Below, piece by piece: positions 26,302-36,099 of a stretch of DNA of 64,000 bases. Numbering within the stretch: the stretch's first letter is position 1; the number at the start of each line of letters is the position of its first letter. A program made the translations under genes and the position numbers. The DNA comes from Pseudomonadota bacterium (lineage in GTDB: Bacteria; Pseudomonadota; Gammaproteobacteria; Acidiferrobacterales; Acidiferrobacteraceae): positions 32,842-96,841 of the forward strand of contig JAJYPD010000004.1 of NCBI GenBank assembly GCA_021795715.1, given 5' to 3'. The notes beneath the pieces were generated by a model that was given only the letters and a program-made list of their open reading frames with translations, did no database searches and was not told the DNA's origin.

Positions 26302-26667
26302 GTGGGTATCAAGGTCATGGTCATTGATGACAGCAACACGATTCGTCGCACTGCCGAGGCGCTGCTGAAGAAGGCCGGTTACGAGGTGTTTACAGCAGGT
26401 GACGGGTTTGAGGCCATGTCAGTCATCACGGATCAGCGGCCGGATATCATCTTTGTCGATATCATGATGCCGCGCCTTGATGGGTATCAGACATGCCTCC
26501 TCATCAAGAATAACCGTGAGTTCCGCCATATTCCGGTTATCATGCTGTCGAGCAAGGACGGTCTTTTTGACAAGGCACGCGGCAAGATCGCGGGGTCAGA
26601 GGAACACGTCAACAAGCCGTTTACGCAAGAAGAACTGATTGATGTAATCAGCAAATATGTTCATTAG
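26302..26667 (+). CDS. pilG: Twitching motility response regulator PilG
   Basis: 121 residues, a single receiver domain. The acidic pocket is in MVIDDSNTIRR, the phosphoacceptor Asp in IIFVDIMMPRLDGYQT, and the Thr/Ser-Lys positions in VIMLSSKDGLFDKARG and NKPFTQEEL. In Pseudomonas PilG receives phosphate from ChpA and promotes pilus extension and cAMP production. The frame is open from 26233. I take the GTG at 26302, which has GCGAGG five bases upstream and gives the family N-terminus. Possible promoter upstream: TTGGTG (26133) and TAGAAT (26157), spacing 18, weak. Confidence 0.9.
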   Translation: MGIKVMVIDDSNTIRRTAEALLKKAGYEVFTAGDGFEAMSVITDQRPDIIFVDIMMPRLDGYQTCLLIKNNREFRHIPVIMLSSKDGLFDKARGKIAGSEEHVNKPFTQEELIDVISKYVH

Positions 26668-26723
26668 ATCGTGTTGTGCGACATCAGGTGACAGGCCGAT
26701 TCGCATGACCAAGGGAGTATAAA

Positions 26724-27086
26724 GTGGCTATAAAGAGCATTCTTGTCGTCGACGATTCGCCCACCGAACTGCATCTGCTGCAAGAGATGCTGGCGCGTAA
26801 CGGGTTTACGATCACCACGGCCCGTAGCGGCGAAGAAAGCATTGAAAAACTGAAGACGTTCCGCCCCGACCTGATCCTGATGGATGTGGTGATGCCGGGC
26901 ATGAGCGGCTTCGAGGCGACCCGCACGATCACGAAAAACCCGACCACCAGCGGCATCCCCGTGATCATCTGCACCACCAAGGGTCAGGAGACGGACAAGG
27001 CCTGGGGGTTGCGGCAAGGCGCGCGCGATTACATCGTCAAGCCCGTCGTTGAAAGTCAGCTGCTGGAAAAGATCAGGGCTCTGTGA
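26724..27086 (+). CDS. pilH: Twitching motility response regulator PilH
   Basis: 120 residues, receiver domain only. The Asp pair is in ILVVDDSPTE, the phosphoacceptor is in LILMDVVMPGMSGFEA, and the conserved Thr/Lys are in VIICTTKGQETDKAWG and YIVKPV. PilH acts opposite or as a phosphate sink to PilG. The start is a GTG with GGAG seven bases upstream. Its stop overlaps the pilI GTG by 4 bp (GTGA). Confidence 0.94.
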   Translation: MAIKSILVVDDSPTELHLLQEMLARNGFTITTARSGEESIEKLKTFRPDLILMDVVMPGMSGFEATRTITKNPTTSGIPVIICTTKGQETDKAWGLRQGARDYIVKPVVESQLLEKIRAL

Positions 27087-27628
27087 CCGACGCCGCGCAA
27101 AGCGAAGCCTTTTCTCTCCTCATACAAATGCAGGAGCGGGTTCGCACGCTCGCGCCGCAACTGCCTGAACAGGTCGAAGCGGCCCCCTTGTGGACGGGGT
27201 TGAGTTTTCGACTGGATGGTGTGCCGCTTCTCGTCTCCCTGGATCAGATCGCGGAGATCCTGCCGCGCCCGGCCACGACCCGCGTACCGGGCACCAAGCG
27301 TTGGGTCAAGGGGATCGCCAACGTCCGCGGCACCCTGTTGACGGTCATCGACCTGCCGGAATTTTTCGGCAAGGCCCCGGTGCCCCCCGACGACAAGGTG
27401 CGCCTGCTCGTGATGCACGCCGGCGACCTGAGTGCCGGTCTGCTGGTGAACGAAGTCTCGGGGCTTAAGCATTTCGATATCGAGCGTGATCGTCGCGACA
27501 TTGCCGAACTGGACAATGCGCTGTTGATGCACGTCCAGACGGCTTACATACAGAACGACGTTTTGTGGGGAGTGTTCGATCTGCACTCATTGGCAGACAG
27601 CCTGACATTCAAGCACGTCGCGACCTGA
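27083..27628 (+). CDS. pilI: CheW-like coupling protein PilI
   Basis: 181 residues, a CheW-fold adaptor that links the receptor PilJ to the kinase ChpA. The core runs from SFRLDGVPLLVSLDQIAEIL to NVRGTLLTVIDLPEFFG and the C-terminal LLMHVQTAYIQND. It starts with GTG inside the end of pilH (4-bp overlap), and pilJ follows 74 bp later. Confidence 0.92.
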   Translation: MTDAAQSEAFSLLIQMQERVRTLAPQLPEQVEAAPLWTGLSFRLDGVPLLVSLDQIAEILPRPATTRVPGTKRWVKGIANVRGTLLTVIDLPEFFGKAPVPPDDKVRLLVMHAGDLSAGLLVNEVSGLKHFDIERDRRDIAELDNALLMHVQTAYIQNDVLWGVFDLHSLADSLTFKHVAT

Positions 27629-27702
27629 CCGCAGGCGAGCAAGGTCGCGGTCCGCGGGTGGTACGCGACAAGGGCGCGAATTCTAAGTAAGGGGTTGAGG
27701 AC

Positions 27703-29820
27703 ATGGTGGCGAGACTATCCAAAAAAAAGGGTGCCGTTTTGGATCAGCCGACCGAGGAAATATCGGCGGGCGGCAGTGAGCAGTATATCGAGGTACAACC
27801 GAAGGGGCGCGGCAAGCCGGCACGCAAGAAGCTTACGCTGAACTTCAAGCTGGATCGCTTCTTTGGGGTCCCGGTGATCTTGACGCTCCTTGTTTTGACT
27901 CTTGCCGCGGCGGTGTTCCTCTTCTATACCGTGGCACAGCAAACCAGCCGCGACGCCAAATACATCGAGCAGTCGAGCCAGTTGCTGATGCTGTCGCAGC
28001 GTATCGCGAAGGACGCGGCCGCCGCGACCCTCGGCGAGGAAAGCGCATTCAGGGACCTGCAGCACGCGCGCAACGAATTCCAGCGCATCATTATCAGCCT
28101 GAAGGACGGCAACAGCACCATCGGCATACCGGCGTCTCCGGTGGTCGTCCACCCCGCCCTGGCCCATGTCGATCGCGCATGGCGTGTGCTGAGCCGGCGC
28201 GTCGGCCACATCCTGAAACAGGAAGATGCGGCCCTGCAGATGCATGACTATGTGGCCACCGTGAACCAGACGGCTCCGCTGCTGCTCGCCTTGTGGGATG
28301 AGATCGTCACCGAAGGCATCCGCGTCCATATGCCGCGCCACATCATCTATCTGGCGGCGCGCCAGGGCATGTTGAGCCAGCGCATCACCATGGAAGTCAA
28401 CATGTTCGCCCAGGGTGGCAGCTCCGCGGCGGTTGCGGCCCAGGAGTTCGGCGAGGACGCGAAGCTCTTCCAGCAGACCCAGCAGCAGCTCGCTCCCGAG
28501 CTGCCGCCGTCTACGGCCAAGAAGTTCGCGCAGGCCCAGGAGGCGTTCAAGGCGCTAAACGACAGCGTGCACGGTATTCTGGACGATGCCACGCCACTTT
28601 TTGTGGCGCAGCGCGCCGGTACCCTGATTTACCGCAAGAGTAACCGCGACCTTGCGGACGCGCGCAAACTGGTGTCGGCCTACACCGCGCTGACCCACCG
28701 CCGCCGTGTGGAGAAGTTTATCGGCTATGCGATGACCGGGTTGGCGCTGGTTTTCTTCGCCCTCCTGGTGTCACGGCTGATCGGTGACGAACGCGAGCGC
28801 GCCCGCGCAAGTGCTGCGCAAAACCGCGAGACCCAGGACGCCATTCTGAAGCTTCTCGATGAAATGGGCGATCTGGCGGATGGCGACCTGACCATCCAGC
28901 CGCAGGTGACCGAGCAGATCACGGGCGCAATCGCCGACTCGATCAACTACGCCGTCAAGGAAATGCGCAACGTCGTGTATCGAATCAACGCGACCGCGCA
29001 GGAAGTGGCGATGGCGTCCGACCGGAGCCGCAAGACCGCCATCGAGCTGAACGAAGCGGCGGACCGCCAGGCGAAACAGATCCTAGCGACCACCGACCGC
29101 ATGCGCGCGATGGCCAAATCGATGGAAGAAATGTCGCAGAGCGCCGGACAGTCGGTGGAGGTGGCCCGCGGCTCGGTGCTGACCGCCAAACGCGGTGCCG
29201 AGGCGGTGCAGAACACGATCAAGGGCATGGACGAAATGCGCGAGCAAATCCAGGAAACCGCGAAGCGCATCAAGCGGCTGGGTGAGAGTTCCCAGCAGAT
29301 CGGCGAAATCGTCGAGCTCATCAATGACATCGCCGAGCAGACCAACATTTTGTCGCTCAATGCCGCTATTCAGGCGGCCATGGCGGGAGACGCGGGCCGC
29401 GGTTTCGCGGTGGTTGCAGACGAAGTGCAGAGGCTGGCCGAACGCTCCGGTGCCGCGACCAAGCAGATCGCCGACCTGGTGAAGACGATTCAGGCCGATA
29501 CCAACGAAGCGGTGGCGTCGATGGAAAAAGCGACGAATGGCGTGGTGGAAGGCACCCGGCTTGCCGACGCCGCCGGGCAGGCGCTGGGGCAGATCGAATC
29601 GGTGTCGGAGCAGCTCTCCGGCCTGATCGTGCGTATCGCGAAGGATGCCCACACACAGTCGGAAACGGCAACGCACGTGTCGCATAACATGGGCGACATC
29701 CAGGAGGCGACGGCGCTGACGTCCGTTGGCACGAAGCAAACTGCCGAATCGATCTCCAAGCTGTCGGATCTCGTGCGCGAACTGCAAGCGTCGGTGGCAG
29801 GCTTCAAGTTGCCGGTTTAA
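27703..29820 (+). CDS. pilJ: Methyl-accepting chemoreceptor PilJ for pilus control
   Basis: 705 residues. A cytoplasmic N-terminus leads to a first membrane helix ([20 protein letters not shown], about residue 50). A periplasmic PilJ-type helical sensory domain follows, with two repeats containing [12 protein letters not shown] and [11 protein letters not shown]. Then come a second helix ([19 protein letters not shown]), a HAMP region and a long methyl-accepting helical hairpin. Its tip reads [40 protein letters not shown]. It senses surface contact or pilin in relatives. No CheR-type pilK follows, so adaptation by methylation would need a methyltransferase from elsewhere. Confidence 0.95.
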   Translation: MVARLSKKKGAVLDQPTEEISAGGSEQYIEVQPKGRGKPARKKLTLNFKLDRFFGVPVILTLLVLTLAAAVFLFYTVAQQTSRDAKYIEQSSQLLMLSQRIAKDAAAATLGEESAFRDLQHARNEFQRIIISLKDGNSTIGIPASPVVVHPALAHVDRAWRVLSRRVGHILKQEDAALQMHDYVATVNQTAPLLLALWDEIVTEGIRVHMPRHIIYLAARQGMLSQRITMEVNMFAQGGSSAAVAAQEFGEDAKLFQQTQQQLAPELPPSTAKKFAQAQEAFKALNDSVHGILDDATPLFVAQRAGTLIYRKSNRDLADARKLVSAYTALTHRRRVEKFIGYAMTGLALVFFALLVSRLIGDERERARASAAQNRETQDAILKLLDEMGDLADGDLTIQPQVTEQITGAIADSINYAVKEMRNVVYRINATAQEVAMASDRSRKTAIELNEAADRQAKQILATTDRMRAMAKSMEEMSQSAGQSVEVARGSVLTAKRGAEAVQNTIKGMDEMREQIQETAKRIKRLGESSQQIGEIVELINDIAEQTNILSLNAAIQAAMAGDAGRGFAVVADEVQRLAERSGAATKQIADLVKTIQADTNEAVASMEKATNGVVEGTRLADAAGQALGQIESVSEQLSGLIVRIAKDAHTQSETATHVSHNMGDIQEATALTSVGTKQTAESISKLSDLVRELQASVAGFKLPV

Positions 29821-29843
29821 GGCGGGACTTGGACCCGGGGGGG

Positions 29844-32800
29844 ATGATGGCCACCACAAGCAGCGTCGATCTGGGCACTCTCGGCTGGGTCAAGGAGGAG
29901 ATCGACGAGACCCTGAAGAGGGCCCGCCAGGCGCTCGAGGCCTTCACCGAAAATCGGGCCGACGACGCCCGGCTGCGGTTGTGTGCCACCTATCTGCACC
30001 AGATAGCGGGCACCCTGAAGATGGTCGAATTCGACAACCTCGCCGACTTCGTCAGCGAGGCCGAGGCTCTGGCGGAGGCGCTGCTCGCAGGCGCCGAGGC
30101 ACCGAGTCCGGCGCGTCTGGAACCGCTCGTCCGGTTCATCCTGTCCATGCCGGACGTGCTGGAGGCCGCGCAGACGCGACGCGGTGCGCTGGCGCAGATG
30201 TGCCTGCCGCTACTGAATGATCTGCGCGTCGCCCGCGGTCTGCCGGCGGCCGACATGTTTGCGTTGTTCTCTCCGAATCTCGACGTCCGCCCGCCGCGCT
30301 CCAGCGTGACCAACGAGGCGGTGCTTGGGCGCATCTTTCTGGAGCGGCGTGCCGGCTTCCAGGCCGTTCTCGTCCAGTGGCTAAAGACGGGTGACGCGGC
30401 ACTGCTGACGCAGATGAAGTCGTATCTGGTCGACTGGCGCGAGCACGCGGCCTTCCTGCCGGCGGCGCAGTGCCTGTGGATCGCGGCGGGTTTCATTGGT
30501 GTCGTGCGTGCCGAAACCACGCCGCTGCTGGAACACAAGAAACTCTTCGGCCGCCTGGACCAGCAATTAAAGCGTGGTGCAGACGGTCAGGACAAGGCCA
30601 GCGCCCGCGCCACATATGAGCGCCTGAGCCGGGAGATGCTGTTTGCCATCAGCCAGAGCGGCGCCTCCGATCCCGATACCGATGTCATCCGCGAGGCCTT
30701 CGGGCTTACGGTCGCCGCGGAGGTCTACCCGGTTGCCGCGATCGATGCGCTGCGCTCGGTGACGAGCGCCCTCGAGCACGAAGTTCGCCGTGCCCAGGAG
30801 TTCCTGTCGAGTTATTTCGATGCAGGCGACGGCGGACAGCAGATCGCCGACAAGCTGATCAGCCTGCTCGACAAGATGTCGAAGACTTTCACCACATTGA
30901 ACATCGAGCCCCTGCGGGCGCTGACGGCCGATCTGCGCGATCTCTGCGGCGCACTCAAGGAGGGGCGCATCGAAAGATCGTCCGCCGCCGCCATGGCTCT
31001 TGCCCAGGCGCTGCTCCAGGTCGAATCGGCAGTTCATGAGATTCCCACCGGGCGGGTGGAATGGCAGGCGCACGTGAACGAACGGCGGCGCAGTCTGCAG
31101 ACCCTGTATGCCGCGCCGGACGATACGAGCGGTATCGAAATTTCGGAAACCACGCTCAGCGAATACGAGATGCGCCGCCTCGCCGGATCGGTTGGCGCCG
31201 AGATTCGCGTCAATCTTCAGCACATGGAGGCGCAGTTTACGGGCTTTGCCGCCGACGGCCGCGATCTGGCGCTGCTCGAGGGCCTGCCGAAGCTGGCGGG
31301 TCAGGTGACGGCGGCATTTCGTGTCCTGGGAGACGAGGCGGCCGCGGATGTGGCGCAGGGGCTGAGCCGTCTGCTCGAGCGGCTGGCCGCAGGCGCGCTG
31401 GCGCCGTCGGCCGGGCGCTTCGAGGCCGTGGCGATCGGCGTGGGCGCCCTGGAGGCGCAGGTGACCGGCCTCGAGCGAGGGCGCGCGTTGCCACCAGAAC
31501 GCCTGAGCGCGGTCAGTGCGAGCCTGCAGAAGGCCCTTGAGGCGGAAGAGATCCCGGCCGGACTGGCAGGGTCTGGTGGCGCCCCCGGGTCTGCCGCATC
31601 CGCGGCGCGGCCGTCCATAGACCCCGAGATTTTGCCGGTTTTCCTCGAAGATGCGCACGAGGCGCTGCGCCAGCTGACGGAAAACATGCCGCGCTGGCGC
31701 GAACGCCGCGACGACGAGGAGGCGGTGACGGTCGTGCGGCGCGCCTTCCACACCCTGAAGGGAAGTGGCCGTATGGTCGAGGCCGGTGAGATCGCCGAGC
31801 TCGCCTACGACGCCGAAACCCTCATGAACCGCGTGCGTGCCCGGCAGCTCGTGTCCACCGACGACATCGTGCATTGGATCGGTCTTGCCCACGATTGCGT
31901 GCAGCGCTGGGTCGACGCCGTGGAACAGGACGGTTCGCTGCCCGAAATGGGTGGCGTCCGCGCCGCCTTGCAGGCGCTCGCGAACAATCAGCAGGTGCCC
32001 GCCGCGGCGCCCGCGCCGGTCGAGTCTTCTGGTGCCACCGGCCAATCCGTCGCCGCAGACGCGCCGCTTGCCCCCCAGGGCGCAGAGCCAGACCACGACA
32101 CGTCCCTTTCCGTCATCGAGCCAAAGGGCGCCCTTGCGCCGGCGGACGCGCCGCTTGCCGATACGCCGGATGCGGGACCGGCTGGCGGCCCACAGGCGGC
32201 AGAGGACGATCGGTCTTCATCCGGCATAAAGGGATCCGGGTCCACCGGTTCCACTTCGATTCTCGATCACGACCCGCTTTTGCGCGATATCTTCGTCACC
32301 GAGATGCGCGATCACCTGCAGGTGCTGCAGGCGGCCGCGCTCGAAGGCAAGGGCAGCCCGGTGTCGGCGGCGCTGTTGCGGGCGGCGCACACCCTGCACG
32401 GCAGCGCCCGGTCGGTGGCCCTGCTGGCCATGGCCGACAGCGGGGCGGCGCTCGAACGCTATCTGCAGGCGATGGCATCGCAAGACGAGGTGCTGGACGC
32501 CGATGCGACGGCGATTTTGGCGGCATTTACGGACCTCATGACGCGTTTGCTGGTGGATCTGCAGGAAGCGCCGTTGCGCAACGAACTGGCCGCCCTTGAG
32601 GAGCGGCTCGAAGGTCTCGTCGCCGTGCGTGCCTCCGATCGACCACTTACCTGGTGGCAGGAGAAGGATTCCGGTCTGTCGGAGGCCGACAATGCGGCGG
32701 GCGCGGAGCAGATTGCGGTGACGGGCAGCGCATCGTTGCCCCCGCTGATGCCTGAAATCACGGTCCGGGCGCAGGATACGCAAAACATCGACCCCGAACT

Positions 32801-35048
32801 GCGCGAGATCTTCCGCGACGAAGCGCGGGATCTGCTTGAGGCGTTGGGCGCTGCGCTCACGATGTGGCGGAGTGAACCGTCCAACGACCATCATCTGAGC
32901 GACCTCAAGCGTGTGCTGCACACGCTCAAGGGGGCGGCGCGCATGGCGGGCGCCGTGACCGTGGGCGAAGTGAGTCACGCCACAGAGGATTTGTTGCGGC
33001 GGGTGGAAGACGGCAGTGTCGGCCGTGACGGCCGCCTGATGGACGTGCTCGACGAGGCCGTGGGCCGTCTTGAGGATCTCTATCAGGCGTTCATCGACAA
33101 ACGCCCCCCGGCTGATGTCGACCGCGAACGGCATCTTCTGTCGGAGCTCGCCCAGACACCGCAAGACGCGGTGCCGGTACCGGTCGGCGGTTCGACGCAG
33201 GAACCGGACGAGGAAGTCTTCCGGCCCGATACGACCAGTCAGGTGCGCGTCAAGACCGCGCTGCTTGACCGCCTCGTCAACTACGCCGGCGAAGTCAGCA
33301 TCGCCCGGTCGCGGATGGAGCAGCAGATCTTCCGGTTGCGGGAACACCTGGCCGAAATGAGCGGCAACGTCATGCGTTTCCGTGACCAGGTCCGCGAACT
33401 GGAAATCCAGGCCGAGTCCCAGATCGGTTACCGTGTCGCCGTGGGCGAAGGCAGCAGTACCGCCGATTTCGATCCGCTGGAATTCGACCGCTATACCAAG
33501 CTGCAGCAGCTGACCCGGGGGTTGACCGAGAACGTGCACGACCTGATCACGCTGCATGGCACGCTCGACGGCGTGGCCGGTCAGGCCGAGGCCGTGTTGC
33601 AGCAGCAGGCGCGGGTCAATACCGAACTGCAAGAAGGCTTGATGCGCACGCGCATGGTCAGTTTCGCGACGCAGGCGCACCGGCTGCGCCAGATCGTCCG
33701 GCAGACCGCGCAGGAATTGGGCAAGAAGGCCGAGCTCGTCTTGTCCGGTGCGGAAGTCGAACTGGACCGGCATCTGCTCGAGCGCATGATCGGGCCGTTC
33801 GAGCATATGGTCCGCAACGCGCTCGACCACGGCCTGGAGCCGACCGCCGAACGTGTCCGGCTGGGCAAGCCTCCCGTCGGCGCAATCCGCATTGATACCC
33901 TGCACGAAAGCGGCGAGATCGTGATCCGTTTCAGCGACGACGGCCAGGGATTGAACGTGGAACGGATTCGCGCCAAGGCCATCGAGCGCAAGCTGATGCC
34001 TGCCGATGCGGTTCTGGGCGAAGAACAGATCGTGCAGTTTATTTTGCTGCCGGGTTTCTCCACGGCGTCTGCCATCACCCATCTTTCCGGACGCGGCGTG
34101 GGCATGGATGTCGTGCACAACGAGGTGAAGAAACTCGGTGGCGCCATCACAGTCGAGACACGCAAGGGGCTGGGCACCACCTTTGTCATCCGTTTGCCTC
34201 TGACGCTGTCCATTACCCAGGCCCTGATGGTCGGCTGCGGTGACCAGACCTTCGCGATTCCGCTTGCGGCCATCGTCAATATCGTCGAAGCCCCCAATTC
34301 TGCCATTCAGGACACGCTCGGCATGCCCAAACCCATGCTGCGCTACGGCGGGCAGGACTACCCGTTCATGGATCTGAGCCAGAGGCTCGGCATTGCCGCG
34401 CCGCCTTTGGGCGCGCAGCGCAAGGTGCCGGTACTTCTGTTGCGGCTCGACAACCGGGAGGTGGCGGTGGCGATCGGCACCCTGTTCGGTACACGCGAAG
34501 TGGTGGTCAAGCCGCTTGGGCCGCAGTTGGCGGAAATCCGCGGCCTGCTCGGGGCCACCATCCTCGGCGATGGCCGCGTCGTACTGATTCTCGATGTCCC
34601 GGGGCTGTGGGTCGACGAGGACATCATGAAGGTCGTGCCCGTTGTGGCGGTCCCCGAGGTGGTCCAGCAAAGACGGCGTGTCGTGCTGGTCGTGGACGAT
34701 TCTCTGACCGTGCGCAAGGTGACGAGCCGGTTCCTGCAAAAACAGGGCTACGATGTGATGACCGCCAAGGATGGTGTCGACGCCCTCGAGCAGCTGCGCG
34801 AACGCACCGCCGACATCATGCTGGTCGATATCGAAATGCCACGCATGGACGGGTACGAATTCACCACACGCGTGCGTACCGACGAGCAGCTGCGCCATGT
34901 GCCCATCATCATGATCACATCGCGTTCGGGCGCCAAACATCGCGAGCGCGCGTTGAGTCTCGGTGTCGACGTGTATCTTGGCAAACCTTATCAGGAAGAC
35001 GACGTCTGCCGGCATATCGAAACACTGCTTCAACGGGGTCACACATGA
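29844..35048 (+). CDS. chpA: Hybrid chemosensory histidine kinase ChpA (PilL)
   Basis: 1734 residues, giant CheA-like kinase of the pilus system. An Hpt-like domain at the N-terminus carries His52 in LHQIAGTLKMVEF. Canonical Hpt histidines are seen at about 636 (FHTLKGSGRM), 849 (AHTLHGSARS) and 1026 (LHTLKGAARM). A P3-like dimerisation segment (VKTALLDRLVNYAGE) lies near 1136, the ATPase N-box (HMVRNALDHGLE) near 1321 with FSDDGQG and GRGVGMDVV, then a CheW domain. A receiver domain begins near 1613 with phosphoacceptor Asp1662 (MLVDIEMPRMDG). Start uncertain: ATG 29844 or 29847 after a G-run, or TTG 29829. Alanine/proline-rich linkers separate the Hpt domains. Confidence 0.95.
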   Translation: MMATTSSVDLGTLGWVKEEIDETLKRARQALEAFTENRADDARLRLCATYLHQIAGTLKMVEFDNLADFVSEAEALAEALLAGAEAPSPARLEPLVRFILSMPDVLEAAQTRRGALAQMCLPLLNDLRVARGLPAADMFALFSPNLDVRPPRSSVTNEAVLGRIFLERRAGFQAVLVQWLKTGDAALLTQMKSYLVDWREHAAFLPAAQCLWIAAGFIGVVRAETTPLLEHKKLFGRLDQQLKRGADGQDKASARATYERLSREMLFAISQSGASDPDTDVIREAFGLTVAAEVYPVAAIDALRSVTSALEHEVRRAQEFLSSYFDAGDGGQQIADKLISLLDKMSKTFTTLNIEPLRALTADLRDLCGALKEGRIERSSAAAMALAQALLQVESAVHEIPTGRVEWQAHVNERRRSLQTLYAAPDDTSGIEISETTLSEYEMRRLAGSVGAEIRVNLQHMEAQFTGFAADGRDLALLEGLPKLAGQVTAAFRVLGDEAAADVAQGLSRLLERLAAGALAPSAGRFEAVAIGVGALEAQVTGLERGRALPPERLSAVSASLQKALEAEEIPAGLAGSGGAPGSAASAARPSIDPEILPVFLEDAHEALRQLTENMPRWRERRDDEEAVTVVRRAFHTLKGSGRMVEAGEIAELAYDAETLMNRVRARQLVSTDDIVHWIGLAHDCVQRWVDAVEQDGSLPEMGGVRAALQALANNQQVPAAAPAPVESSGATGQSVAADAPLAPQGAEPDHDTSLSVIEPKGALAPADAPLADTPDAGPAGGPQAAEDDRSSSGIKGSGSTGSTSILDHDPLLRDIFVTEMRDHLQVLQAAALEGKGSPVSAALLRAAHTLHGSARSVALLAMADSGAALERYLQAMASQDEVLDADATAILAAFTDLMTRLLVDLQEAPLRNELAALEERLEGLVAVRASDRPLTWWQEKDSGLSEADNAAGAEQIAVTGSASLPPLMPEITVRAQDTQNIDPELREIFRDEARDLLEALGAALTMWRSEPSNDHHLSDLKRVLHTLKGAARMAGAVTVGEVSHATEDLLRRVEDGSVGRDGRLMDVLDEAVGRLEDLYQAFIDKRPPADVDRERHLLSELAQTPQDAVPVPVGGSTQEPDEEVFRPDTTSQVRVKTALLDRLVNYAGEVSIARSRMEQQIFRLREHLAEMSGNVMRFRDQVRELEIQAESQIGYRVAVGEGSSTADFDPLEFDRYTKLQQLTRGLTENVHDLITLHGTLDGVAGQAEAVLQQQARVNTELQEGLMRTRMVSFATQAHRLRQIVRQTAQELGKKAELVLSGAEVELDRHLLERMIGPFEHMVRNALDHGLEPTAERVRLGKPPVGAIRIDTLHESGEIVIRFSDDGQGLNVERIRAKAIERKLMPADAVLGEEQIVQFILLPGFSTASAITHLSGRGVGMDVVHNEVKKLGGAITVETRKGLGTTFVIRLPLTLSITQALMVGCGDQTFAIPLAAIVNIVEAPNSAIQDTLGMPKPMLRYGGQDYPFMDLSQRLGIAAPPLGAQRKVPVLLLRLDNREVAVAIGTLFGTREVVVKPLGPQLAEIRGLLGATILGDGRVVLILDVPGLWVDEDIMKVVPVVAVPEVVQQRRRVVLVVDDSLTVRKVTSRFLQKQGYDVMTAKDGVDALEQLRERTADIMLVDIEMPRMDGYEFTTRVRTDEQLRHVPIIMITSRSGAKHRERALSLGVDVYLGKPYQEDDVCRHIETLLQRGHT

Positions 35049-35509
35049 GTCCGGCGGCCGCGTCCGTCCGCCACTACCTCGAGATCAGTTTCGCCGGGGG
35101 CACCTACCTCATGCCCAATCTGCCGCAACTCGTGGTCGAGCCGCGCGAGAATCTGGCGGTCAGGCGGCTTGGAATGGCAGCGGCGCAGCGCGTGGTCCAA
35201 GGGGTGACCTGGCCTGCGTTTGCGCTAAACGCCGAGCTCGAGCCCGTTGCCGAGGCCCCTTGGACCCGGGGGATTTTTCTGAATCCGGCCGGGCGTGGTG
35301 TCGGCATTCTCGTCGACGACATGCGGCTTGTGGCCGTCGATCGTCTGCGCATCGAGGCGTTTTCGCCTCTTGGGCCGTTGCCGCCCGGCGGACAACCGCT
35401 CTTCGATGCGGCCTCCATGCAGGGAGAGGGGTTAAGCCTGGTGTTTTCTGTCGGCGGCCTCGTGGCCCATCTTCTTTATCAGGAGCATCGCCATGGCCGC
35501 GCGGACTGA
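35045..35509 (+). CDS. CheW-like adaptor encoded after chpA
   Basis: 154 residues. The start ATG overlaps the chpA stop (ATGA), showing tight coupling. The sequence (YLEISFAGGTYLMPNLPQLVVEPREN and the C-terminal LSLVFSVGGLVAHLL) has the spacing of a divergent CheW-fold protein, with a FLNPAGRGVGILVDDMRLVAVDRL core in the place of the usual 'R.G..IPVIDL' strand. A second CheW-like gene follows with a 17-bp overlap. The fold is inferred from weak pattern and context, so I leave the symbol empty. Confidence 0.6.
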   Translation: MSPAAASVRHYLEISFAGGTYLMPNLPQLVVEPRENLAVRRLGMAAAQRVVQGVTWPAFALNAELEPVAEAPWTRGIFLNPAGRGVGILVDDMRLVAVDRLRIEAFSPLGPLPPGGQPLFDAASMQGEGLSLVFSVGGLVAHLLYQEHRHGRAD

Positions 35510-35951
35510 TCGCGTACACGGGCTGCTGTTGCCCATCGGCGAACGCTCGCTCCTGCTGCCGAGCGCCCTCGTGGCCGAAATCATCACGCTCGGGCGCGTC
35601 GTCCAGCAGCCGCTTGCGGCCCAGTGGATCCTGGGCGTCATCAACTGGCGCTCGCGCCCCGTGACCGTGTGTGATCTGAGCCGGTTGTGGAGCGGGGGCA
35701 TCGAGGTCAACGCCCGTTCGCGGGTGGCGGTGTTCTATCCGCTCGCCGGGCGCTCCGCCGGCGAGTTCTTCGCCGTCTTGACGAGCGCCGAACCCCAGCC
35801 ACGCGTGCTCGATGACGCCGCGCCGCTCATGACCAACGCCAACAATGAAAATCCGCTCTTTGCCGTGACGCTCGTACTGGATGGCCGTCCGGCGGCGATA
35901 CCAAACCTCACCACGCTGGCCGATCTGTTTTATCCTGCAAAGGCCCCCTGA
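35493..35951 (+). CDS. chpC: CheW-like protein ChpC
   Basis: 152 residues with a recognisable CheW fold: GLLLPIGERSLLLPSALVAEII, then the core WILGVINWRSRPVTVCDLSRLW, and FFAVLTSAEPQPRVLDD. In Pseudomonas ChpC is the second adaptor of the pilus chemosensory system and follows chpA. ChpB (CheB-like demethylase), which sits between chpA and chpC there, is not present here. A hairpin with a T-run follows the stop codon. Confidence 0.8.
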   Translation: MAARTDRVHGLLLPIGERSLLLPSALVAEIITLGRVVQQPLAAQWILGVINWRSRPVTVCDLSRLWSGGIEVNARSRVAVFYPLAGRSAGEFFAVLTSAEPQPRVLDDAAPLMTNANNENPLFAVTLVLDGRPAAIPNLTTLADLFYPAKAP

Positions 35952-35973
35952 AAAGGCCTTGCGCGCCATTTTT
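35937..35973 (+). terminator. Probable terminator of the pil-chp operon
   Basis: GCAAAGGCC and GGCCTTGC (one-base bulge) form a stem across the chpC stop codon. They are followed by a GCGCGCC tract and ATTTTT. Confidence 0.45.
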
Positions 35974-36099
35974 GTGATTTTGCAAAATAAAGGCGCGGTG
36001 TGCCCCGGGTGGAACTCGGATCCTGGGTCTGGTATAGACAGTGCCCTGTGCGCATGTGCCATAATGCGGCGTGTTTTTCGCGTCCGGAAGTGAGGTCAT

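Noticed and set aside
32217..35042. A 941-codon minus-strand frame opposite chpA, and another of 509 codons at 30567-32096
   Set aside because: Both are antisense to well-supported ChpA domains and show the same His/Arg-rich composition as other shadow frames.
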